Positions 26,151 through 32,360 of a stretch of DNA of 32,360 bases are shown piece by piece (position 1 is the stretch's first letter; every line of letters starts with the position of its first letter). Origin of the DNA: Gammaproteobacteria bacterium. GTDB lineage: Bacteria > Pseudomonadota > Gammaproteobacteria > Magnimaribacterales > D2472. The stretch spans positions 1 to 32,360 of the forward strand of contig JALRBL010000055.1 of the NCBI GenBank assembly GCA_023257795.1, read 5' to 3'. The position numbers and the translations under genes were made by a program. Under the pieces are notes generated by a model. The model was not told the origin of the DNA and ran no database searches. It saw only the letters and a program-made list of their open reading frames with translations.

Positions 26151-26206
26151 TTGTTCCCTAAAAAAATATAGAATTATAAACTAAATGAAGTAACCTCAAT
26201 ACTAAT

Positions 26207-27484
26207 ATGCTTGCATCAAAAATTTTTGTACCGTTTATAAAAGATAATCCCTCTGAGGCTGAGGTAGTTAGTCATCAGTTGCTCTTGAGAGCTGGAATGA
26301 TTAGAAAAGTTGCTTCTGGAATTTACAATTGGTTGCCACTAGGATTTAAAACTTTAAAGCTGGTTGAAGAAATTGTTAGAGAGGAAATCTCAAAAACAGG
26401 CGCTCATGAGATATTCATGCCAATGGTACAACCTAAAGATCTCTGGGTTGATTCTAAGCGATGGGATAAATTTGGCCCTGAACTCTTAAGATTTAAAGAT
26501 CGGCATGAAAGAGATTTTTGCCTTGGTCCAACTCATGAAGAAATAATTACTGATTTAATTAGAAACAATCTAAACAGTTATAAAGAACTACCTTTAACTC
26601 TCTTTCAAATACAAACTAAATTTAGAGATGAAATAAGACCAAGATATGGAATCATGCGAGGAAGAGAATTTCTTATGAAAGATGCATATAGTTTTCATAT
26701 TGATAGCGAGTCTCTTAACATAACATATCTATCAATGAGGGAAGCTTACAAATCTATATTTAACAGACTAGGACTTGAGTATAAGATTGTTAAAGCGGAT
26801 TCCGGAGCAATAGGTGGAGAAATCTCTGAAGAGTTCCATGTACTTGCAGATAGTGGCGAAGACACGCTTGCCTTCAGTGATGAGTCTGAAATCGCAATTA
26901 ATGCTGAGCTACTTATAAGCGCTGGAGAAGATATAAATTCCCTCAGCGGCAAATCATTTCCTAATTCAAATGAAATTATTAGATTGGCAAAAGGAATTGA
27001 GGTTGGTCACATATTTCAACTGGGTGATGTATATTCAACTGCAATGAATGCAACTGTAATTGATGAAAAAGGAGATCGTCAAATCCTTCAAATGGGTTGT
27101 TATGGAATTGGAGTGTCAAGAATAGTTGCTGCAGCAATAGAGCAAAATCATGATGACAAAGGCATAATTTGGCCAAAGAATATTGCCCCAATTCAAATTT
27201 CAATATTACCTATTTTTAAAGAACAAAATGACAACGCTCTCTTGTTTGCCAAAGAACTATATTTAAAGCTTAATCAACAAGGTTTAAGGGTCATGTTGGA
27301 CGATAGACAAGAGAGATTTGGTAAGAAAATTACTGAGTCTGAGCTAATTGGTTGTCCGTATGCTGTAGTAATTGGAAAAAACTATACAGATAATCAAACA
27401 GTTGAAGTTATATCAAGAACAGCAGATAAATCAGAAATTAAAGCATCAGAAGTTGAAACATTTTTGACTAGAGCTTTTCAATAA
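26207..27484 (+). CDS. proS: Prolyl-tRNA synthetase lacking the INS editing domain
   Basis: 425 residues against 572 in E. coli. The class II core is intact: motif 1 region (about 62-80), motif 2 (TKFRDEIRPRYGIMRGREFLMKD split across 137-160), motif 3 (MGCYGIGVSRIVAAAIEQ at 296-313), and a C-terminal anticodon-binding domain (about 330-425). The roughly 180-residue INS domain that hydrolyses Ala-tRNA-Pro normally lies between the SGAIGG and GIEVGHIFQLG motifs; here only about 40-60 residues remain (about 215-262). This layout is like the mini-INS enzymes of alphaproteobacteria. The end overlaps the convergent thiolase by 17 bases. Confidence 0.95.
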   Translation: MLASKIFVPFIKDNPSEAEVVSHQLLLRAGMIRKVASGIYNWLPLGFKTLKLVEEIVREEISKTGAHEIFMPMVQPKDLWVDSKRWDKFGPELLRFKDRHERDFCLGPTHEEIITDLIRNNLNSYKELPLTLFQIQTKFRDEIRPRYGIMRGREFLMKDAYSFHIDSESLNITYLSMREAYKSIFNRLGLEYKIVKADSGAIGGEISEEFHVLADSGEDTLAFSDESEIAINAELLISAGEDINSLSGKSFPNSNEIIRLAKGIEVGHIFQLGDVYSTAMNATVIDEKGDRQILQMGCYGIGVSRIVAAAIEQNHDDKGIIWPKNIAPIQISILPIFKEQNDNALLFAKELYLKLNQQGLRVMLDDRQERFGKKITESELIGCPYAVVIGKNYTDNQTVEVISRTADKSEIKASEVETFLTRAFQ

Positions 27485-28646
27485 TTGTTGCGTTGGCAGT
27501 TCCACCGCCTTCACAAATAGCTTGAAGACCGAACTTGCTATTACGTCTATGTAGCTCATAAACAAGTGTAGTCATCAACTTAGCACCTGTTGCTCCTAGG
27601 GGATGTCCTAAAGCCATTGCGCCACCGTTAACATTAAGTTTTTCTCTGTGCGCACCAACTTCAATCTCCCATGCCAAAGGCACTGGAGCAAATGCCTCAT
27701 TCACTTCATAAAGATCAATATCATCTATTGAAAGACCAGCTGATTTTAATACTTTTTTTGTAGCAGGAATTGGGCCAGTAAGCATATATACAGGATCATC
27801 TCCCACCACACTAATTGCAACAAATCTTGCCAATGGATCGGAGGTAAGCTTTTTAAGGCCTGCCTCGTTACAAACCATCACTGCAGCAGCACCGTCTGTG
27901 ATTTGACTAGCATTACCAGCGGTAATTACTCCTCCCTCTGTTACAGTTTTAAGACCTGCTAGAGCCTCAAGTGAAGCATCATAACGAATGCCTTCATCCT
28001 TCAGTACAAGATCACTCATTCCATTTAGATTTTTTCCAGGCACTGGTAAAATTTCTCTCTCGAAATAGCCTTCTTTAGTAGCATTGGCAGCTTTTTGATG
28101 ACTAGACAGAGCAAAGGCATCTAATGTCTCTCTCTCTAATTTCCATTTTTTTGCAACCAATTCAGCTCCAGTGAATTGAGAAAAATAAACTCCAGGATAT
28201 CTTTGTTTAATACCTGTTGAATCAAATGGAAGACCGTGACCAGCCTCATAACCATCTTTGATACTTGCACCTATTGGCACAAGTGACATAACCTCTACTC
28301 CACCAGCAATAACCACATCTTGAGTTCCAGACATAACAGCTTGAACTGCAAAATGTATTGCTTGCTGAGATGAACCACATTGCCTATCGACAGAAGTTCC
28401 AGGAACAGATTCAGGTAAACTGGATGAAAGAATAGCATTCCTTGCTATATTTCCTGACTGTGCACCAACTTGATCAACACAACCAAATATAACATCATCA
28501 ATATCACCTGGATTTATGCCTGATCTTGCTACAAGCTCATCGAGCACCTTAGCTCCGAGATCCGCAGGATGCCATTTTGAAAGACTGCCGTCTCGTTTCC
28601 CACCAGCGGTTCTAACTGCCGCTACAAGATAAGCTGTACTTGCCAT
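27468..28646 (-). CDS. Acetyl-CoA C-acyltransferase (thiolase)
   Basis: 392 residues with all thiolase landmarks: nucleophilic Cys90 in DRQCGSSQQA, NEAFA near residue 315, His in NGGAMALGHPLGATGA, and the second active-site Cys in CEGGGTAN near the C terminus. It either degrades beta-ketoacyl-CoA or condenses acetyl-CoA; the sequence alone does not decide, and no fadB or phaB neighbour is in the window. A GGAGTG ribosome site precedes the ATG. It lies 57 bases after recA on the same strand, where recX commonly sits in other gammaproteobacteria. Confidence 0.92.
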   Translation of the reverse strand: MASTAYLVAAVRTAGGKRDGSLSKWHPADLGAKVLDELVARSGINPGDIDDVIFGCVDQVGAQSGNIARNAILSSSLPESVPGTSVDRQCGSSQQAIHFAVQAVMSGTQDVVIAGGVEVMSLVPIGASIKDGYEAGHGLPFDSTGIKQRYPGVYFSQFTGAELVAKKWKLERETLDAFALSSHQKAANATKEGYFEREILPVPGKNLNGMSDLVLKDEGIRYDASLEALAGLKTVTEGGVITAGNASQITDGAAAVMVCNEAGLKKLTSDPLARFVAISVVGDDPVYMLTGPIPATKKVLKSAGLSIDDIDLYEVNEAFAPVPLAWEIEVGAHREKLNVNGGAMALGHPLGATGAKLMTTLVYELHRRNSKFGLQAICEGGGTANATIIEKL

Positions 28647-28703
28647 ATATCACTCCAAAGAATGGATATACTACATAATTTTTTAAATTAAGAGAAATCT
28701 AAT

Positions 28704-29723
28704 TTATTTTTTAGTCTTGCTCTTAGAGGCAATATAAGAGGATCTAATCTCTTTTAAAAGAGCATCTCTAATCTTTGCATTTTCTTTTAAGAATGAGCTG
28801 GCATTGTTTTTGCCTTGACCTATTTTTTCTCCATTATAAGAATACCAAGCACCAGCTTTTTCTATCAATCCTAGTTTCTGACCAAACTCAAGAATTTCGC
28901 CTTCAACATTTATACCTTCGCCATACATAATTTGAAATTCAGCTTCTCTAAATGGAGGAGACACTTTATTTTTAACAACTTTAACTCTTGTTTCATTTCC
29001 TATAACCTCATCTCCATCTTTAACAGAACCAATTCTTCTAATATCTAATCTCACAGATGAATAAAACTTAAGAGCATTCCCTCCAGTAGTAGTTTCAGGA
29101 TTTCCAAACATTACTCCTATCTTCATTCTTATTTGATTAATAAATATAACCATTGCGTTAGATCTTTGGATATTTCCGGTTATCTTTCTTAATGCTTGAG
29201 ACATCAATCTTGCTTGTAAGCCAACATGATGATCGCCCATTTCACCCTCAATTTCTGCTCTAGGTGTTAGCGCTGCTACTGAATCTATAACTATCAAATC
29301 AACTGAATTAGATTTAACGAGCATATCAGTAACTTCTAAGGCTTGTTCACCAGTATCTGGTTGAGAAAGCAACAATTCGTCAACATTTACACCAAGTTTT
29401 TGTGCGTAAGATGGATCTAGAGCATGTTCAGCATCAATAAAGGCTGCAGTTCCACCCGCTTTCTGGCATTCTGCTATTGCTTGAAGTGTTAAAGTAGTTT
29501 TCCCAGAAGATTCTGGTCCAAATATCTCAATAACCCTGCCCTTTGGTAATCCACCTATGCCTAAAGCGATATCTAATCCCAATGATCCTGTCGATACTGC
29601 AGGAATATCTATAACCTCACGCTCTCCCATCTTCATAACGGTTCCCTTACCAAATTGTTTTTCAATTTGGGATAGGGTTTCGTTTAACTGTTTGGACCTA
29701 TCTGCTTTGGTTTTATCATTCAT
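28704..29723 (-). CDS. recA: Recombinase RecA
   Basis: 339 residues, the usual RecA length. Walker A is GPESSGKTT (69-77), the [14 protein letters not shown] Walker B region is around 139-152, and the DNA-binding loops include the QALRKITGN and [14 protein letters not shown] regions. RecA performs strand exchange and activates LexA self-cleavage. A perfect palindromic SOS box lies immediately upstream of the Shine-Dalgarno GGAG, so DNA-damage control by LexA is predicted. Confidence 0.99.
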   Translation of the reverse strand: MNDKTKADRSKQLNETLSQIEKQFGKGTVMKMGEREVIDIPAVSTGSLGLDIALGIGGLPKGRVIEIFGPESSGKTTLTLQAIAECQKAGGTAAFIDAEHALDPSYAQKLGVNVDELLLSQPDTGEQALEVTDMLVKSNSVDLIVIDSVAALTPRAEIEGEMGDHHVGLQARLMSQALRKITGNIQRSNAMVIFINQIRMKIGVMFGNPETTTGGNALKFYSSVRLDIRRIGSVKDGDEVIGNETRVKVVKNKVSPPFREAEFQIMYGEGINVEGEILEFGQKLGLIEKAGAWYSYNGEKIGQGKNNASSFLKENAKIRDALLKEIRSSYIASKSKTKK

Positions 29724-29733
29724 AATGAACTCC

Positions 29734-29753
29734 TACTGTATATATATACAGTA
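29734..29753. promoter_or_regulatory. LexA (SOS) box of recA
   Basis: TACTGTATATATATACAGTA, a perfect 20-base palindrome equal to the E. coli SOS consensus. It ends 10 bases before the recA ATG and abuts the GGAG ribosome site. A candidate promoter on the minus strand (TTGCAA, 16 bases, TATACT) would start transcription within the box, so LexA binding would block initiation and the 5' leader would be very short. Confidence 0.93.
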
Positions 29754-29848
29754 TAATTAAATCTTCCTGTTTTGCAATTATTATTTATTTTTTTCTGCTA
29801 GCTAAATAATAAATCATTGGTAAAATCTTACATCATTATTAAAAGCCA

Positions 29849-30172
29849 ATGACATTCGTAGTTACAGAATCGTGTATTAAGTGCAAACATACTGACTGTG
29901 TTGAGGTATGTCCTGTAGATTGTTTCTATGAAGGCCCAAACTTTCTTGTAATTCACCCAGATGAGTGCATTGATTGTGCTTTATGCGAACCAGAATGTCC
30001 TGTTGATGCAATTTTTTCTGAGGATGAATTACCTCAAGACCAGATTGAATTTATAGAAATCAATGCTGAATTGGCTGAGATTTGGCCCAATATAACTGAG
30101 CAAATAGCGCCCCTTCCGGAAGCTGCAGAGTTCAAGGATGTAATGCCTAAGAAACACCTACTAGAAAGATAA
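29849..30172 (+). CDS. fdxA: Seven-iron ferredoxin FdxA
   Basis: 107 residues. N-terminal ferredoxin domain with ligands for a [3Fe-4S] and a [4Fe-4S] cluster ([14 protein letters not shown] and [12 protein letters not shown]), then the C-terminal extension typical of FdxA/Azotobacter FdI-type proteins. It carries electrons; partner unknown. It is divergent from recA across 125 bases and ends 3 bases from the convergent nlpD stop. In Pseudomonas fdxA lies between rpoS and mutS; both are missing here. Confidence 0.96.
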   Translation: MTFVVTESCIKCKHTDCVEVCPVDCFYEGPNFLVIHPDECIDCALCEPECPVDAIFSEDELPQDQIEFIEINAELAEIWPNITEQIAPLPEAAEFKDVMPKKHLLER

Positions 30173-30175
30173 TAT

Positions 30176-30799
30176 TCAGTCAAAATTAATTTCACTAGGA
30201 TCAATTAATTTGTTTCTGTGTCTTAGTTGAAACCTCAGCATAGGACTACTTGCCTCTGTCTTTCCAAGTAAAGCAATGACTTGTCCTTTAGAAACGGAAT
30301 CACCTTCCTTTACTAGAATTTGCATCAGGTGACCATAAAAGCTGAGGAACTTGTCTTCATGTTCTAGGAGTATACTATTCCCATAGCCAGGAATATTCGA
30401 CCCCGCAGTAATGACTTTACCGCCATTTATAGCATGAATAGGCTCACCCTCTGCTCCATAAAAAATTATCCACTTATCAGCAGTATATTTAAAAGAATCA
30501 GTTTTAAATGGCGTTTTCCAGAAGTTTTGAGAAACTTTTTTTGAAGAGGCTGGAATTAATAATCTATCGCCAGGGAAAATAGTATTCGATTGAATATTTC
30601 TATTACTTGAAAGCAAATCTGAGACCGAAATATCATATTTTTTAGCAATGCTCCATAAGCTATCAGATTGCTTTACAACATAAATATGGTCTGACGAATC
30701 CTCGCTCAAAAAATTTTTATTTAGTGGCGATGAAATATAACCAAATGTTCCGCATCCTGAAATGCTCAAAGAGACAATTATAAAAAAAAGGTATTTCAA
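30176..30799 (-). CDS. nlpD: NlpD-type LysM/LytM lipoprotein (amidase activator)
   Basis: 207 residues, shorter than E. coli NlpD (379). Lipobox SISGC gives lipidation at about Cys16. One LysM domain (about 38-82, YVVKQSDSLWSIAKKYDIS) binds peptidoglycan, and a C-terminal M23/LytM domain (about 105-205) follows. The zinc-ligand pattern is degenerate (HLM around residue 157 and RFQLRHR in place of LHFE-type His), as in NlpD and EnvC, which activate amidases instead of cutting. The neighbours pcm and surE support NlpD. The gene that normally follows, rpoS, is absent. Confidence 0.88.
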   Translation of the reverse strand: MKYLFFIIVSLSISGCGTFGYISSPLNKNFLSEDSSDHIYVVKQSDSLWSIAKKYDISVSDLLSSNRNIQSNTIFPGDRLLIPASSKKVSQNFWKTPFKTDSFKYTADKWIIFYGAEGEPIHAINGGKVITAGSNIPGYGNSILLEHEDKFLSFYGHLMQILVKEGDSVSKGQVIALLGKTEASSPMLRFQLRHRNKLIDPSEINFD

Positions 30800-31515
30800 A
30801 ATAGGAATATTCCAGAAATAAAGATCAACCCTGCAAAAAAATTATTTAGCTCCACTTTATTGTTGAAGTAAATCTTTAATATTATTCTTGGTAAGATAAT
30901 CAAGGAGATTAGGCATCCAAAACCAAATGGGAGCAATATTGCTAGATCTATTGTAGCTATAGCTTTAATAATCATTTCGTAAAGTCCTAGTGATACCAAA
31001 ATAGCGCTTCCTGAAATCCCTGGCACTATAAAAAAACTAAAAGCTATAATTCCTGCTATAAACAATGTAATTAGTGATATTTCTGTTTCAGTAATATTAA
31101 GTTTTTCCAATAAAAACCCAACAAGCAAACCGACTGCTAGCGGCATCAAAGATTGAACTGAATAGATTTTACCTTGCTCTCTGAGATATATAAAAATTGC
31201 AATCAAGATCATGCTGATTGCAATTAGAAGATTAAAAACTTCAGTGTAGTTTTCAAAGATAAAAACAATTAGCTTGGAAAATAATGCTACTCCCAATCCC
31301 ATTGTGAATATTAATAAAAATATTTTATAAAACTCGTATTTTTTAATTTCTTGAATTGGATTTTTCCAAAATACTAAGCTTGTTATCGCTTTGGCAGAGA
31401 TAACAATGTGCTCATATACCCTAAACAACAATGCAATGGTCGAGCCTGAAATCCCAGGAAGCAACTCAGCAAGTCCCATAAAAAATCCTGCGACAAGATA
31501 ACGAAAAGTGGTCAT
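30796..31515 (-). CDS. DUF368 membrane protein, PopT-like polyprenyl-phosphate translocase
   Basis: 239 residues with about eight hydrophobic segments. The two halves carry matching motifs, PGISGST at 20-26 and PGISGSA at 165-171, each followed by a leucine-rich helix ending in YE. This internal repeat is the mark of the DUF368 family. Members named PopT were shown to help recycle undecaprenyl phosphate across the inner membrane. The symbol is left blank because function here is inferred. It overlaps nlpD by 4 bases and follows pcm after 3 bases. Confidence 0.88.
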   Translation of the reverse strand: MTTFRYLVAGFFMGLAELLPGISGSTIALLFRVYEHIVISAKAITSLVFWKNPIQEIKKYEFYKIFLLIFTMGLGVALFSKLIVFIFENYTEVFNLLIAISMILIAIFIYLREQGKIYSVQSLMPLAVGLLVGFLLEKLNITETEISLITLFIAGIIAFSFFIVPGISGSAILVSLGLYEMIIKAIATIDLAILLPFGFGCLISLIILPRIILKIYFNNKVELNNFFAGLIFISGIFLF

Positions 31516-31518
31516 TAG

Positions 31519-32190
31519 TTAATCACCTGTTGATAATCCATTTAACATTGGTACAAAAGAGACATCATCGAGCTCTACAAAAGAGTAATCATTCTCATCT
31601 TTTTTGGTATAAACATGCAATTTTTGTTTTCCTGCTATTCCGACAGGAGTGATTATCTTTGCTCCGATTTCAACCATACGTAACAAGTGATCTTGAAAAA
31701 TGATTGGAGCAGCTGCACATATTATTCCATCAAAGATCCCCAATTCTGAAATATCCTGCATTCCATCTGCATGTTTGATTAATACATTTCTTATTCCCAG
31801 CGTTCTTAGATTATCTCTGCTTTTCAATGCAAGAGGTTTAATTCTCTCTAGACCAATTACTTCGTCTGCAAAATGTGACAGGATTGCGCTTTGATAGCCG
31901 CATCCTGAGCCTATTTCAAGTAATCTTTTAAATTTTGTTGAGCCCTTTTGTTCTTTAAGAAGCTCCTCTGTCATTCTAGCAACTGTTAGAGGTTGAGAGA
32001 TAGTCTGCTTAAATCCAATCGTTAGAGCAATATTTTCATAGGCTCTTGTGTGAAGAGCTTCATCGACAAATATATGTCTTTTGACCTTATTCATGGCATC
32101 CAACACTCTAAAGTCTTTAATACCTAAATCCAAAAGATCTTCTAACATTTTTTCTCTAACCCTTGAGAATGTAAAACCCGAACTATGCAT
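31519..32190 (-). CDS. pcm: Protein-L-isoaspartate O-methyltransferase
   Basis: 223 residues. Repairs damaged aspartyl residues by methylating L-isoaspartate. The SAM-binding motif reads LLEIGSGCGYQSAIL near residues 89-103, preceded by the family substrate region TISQPLTVARMTE, and followed by the IICAAAP motif. The ATG overlaps the surE stop by 8 bases (ATGCATAG), so the pair is coupled, as in most gammaproteobacteria. Confidence 0.97.
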   Translation of the reverse strand: MHSSGFTFSRVREKMLEDLLDLGIKDFRVLDAMNKVKRHIFVDEALHTRAYENIALTIGFKQTISQPLTVARMTEELLKEQKGSTKFKRLLEIGSGCGYQSAILSHFADEVIGLERIKPLALKSRDNLRTLGIRNVLIKHADGMQDISELGIFDGIICAAAPIIFQDHLLRMVEIGAKIITPVGIAGKQKLHVYTKKDENDYSFVELDDVSFVPMLNGLSTGD

Positions 32191-32360
32191 TGAGTTCTTT
32201 TTCTAAATCTAAGGCAAATAAATTTAAGCTAGTGGTAAACGAATAATCCAATAAGCTAACTGAAACAAAGCCTTCACTGATTGCCTTGTGATCACTATCA
32301 TCCGATGCATCTGAGGAAATGCTAGATGGTCCTATTTGGAAGATTGGATTGTCAATAGAT
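32183..32360 (-). CDS. surE: 5'/3'-nucleotidase SurE, C-terminal part
   Basis: Partial gene; 58 C-terminal codons and the TAG stop are in the window, the rest lies beyond the right edge. The visible peptide includes SEGFVSVSLLDYSFT, which fits the SurE C-terminal pattern of a G-(Y/F)-V-S-V-(T/S) strand followed by L.xDxT/F, and FQIGP upstream. SurE dephosphorylates nucleoside monophosphates and is the classic partner gene of pcm. The call rests on this motif and the overlap with pcm. Confidence 0.85.
   Translation of the reverse strand, partial: SIDNPIFQIGPSSISSDASDDSDHKAISEGFVSVSLLDYSFTTSLNLFALDLEKELNA

Noticed and set aside
29780-29810. Inverted repeat ATTATTTA ... TAAATAAT with a T-rich loop between recA and fdxA, considered as a terminator or operator
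   Set aside because: AT-only arms with a 15-base loop would be very weak, and it lies upstream of both divergent genes, so a terminator makes no sense.

Overview
This window looks like a stretch of a compact, AT-rich chromosome from a gammaproteobacterium. The gene content is almost entirely conserved housekeeping, and the order closely follows two classic gammaproteobacterial neighbourhoods: isc/ndk/rlmN/rodZ/ispG/hisS/yfgM/bamB/der, and aspS/yebC/(ruv)/ybgC/tolQRAB/pal/cpoB followed by tRNA-Lys. Gaps are tiny, ATGA-type overlaps are common, and even convergent genes overlap at their 3' ends. Together with the low G+C this suggests a streamlined marine lineage such as SAR86. That placement is inference from style and gene order, not from a marker tree. 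No mobile elements, CRISPR arrays or intergenic stretches above 300 bases were seen.

Layout. Positions 1-485 (minus) carry the start of sdhD and all of sdhC. Positions 543-11369 (minus) form one run read as iscR, iscS, iscU, iscA, fdx, iscX, ndk, rlmN, rodZ, ispG, hisS, yfgM, bamB, der. Just upstream on the same strand are dapA, bamC and purC (14012-11396). Bcp (+) diverges from dapA and converges on perM (-). BepA (+) diverges from perM and converges on a predicted Npt/Tlc-like MFS transporter (-). The second long minus run, 26150-17070, reads zinc-ribbon protein, aspS, yebC, a PD-(D/E)XK nuclease, ybgC, tolQ, tolR, tolA, tolB, pal, cpoB, tRNA-Lys, MFS transporter. ProS (+) then converges on a thiolase that follows recA (-). 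FdxA (+) lies between recA and the minus run surE (partial), pcm, DUF368/PopT-like, nlpD.

How the genes work together. The isc run couples Fe-S cluster assembly to two Fe-S client enzymes (RlmN, IspG). The tol-pal run builds the envelope-constriction machine. BamB, BamC and BepA serve outer-membrane protein assembly, and NlpD, RodZ and the PopT-like protein serve the cell wall.

The most interesting signals are what is missing or replaced within conserved order. (1) A small phage-type PD-(D/E)XK (Hjc-like) nuclease sits exactly where ruvC-ruvA-ruvB normally lie. (2) hscB-hscA are gone from the isc operon, and IscU has lost the LPPVK motif that HscA recognises (it reads LPSIK). (3) ProRS lacks the INS editing domain. 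(4) rpoS and mutS are absent from the nlpD-fdxA-recA junction. (5) pilF is absent between rlmN and rodZ. (6) iscR appears to be transcribed from a near-leaderless promoter covered by a type 1 IscR site. (7) recA has a perfectly palindromic SOS box touching its ribosome binding site.
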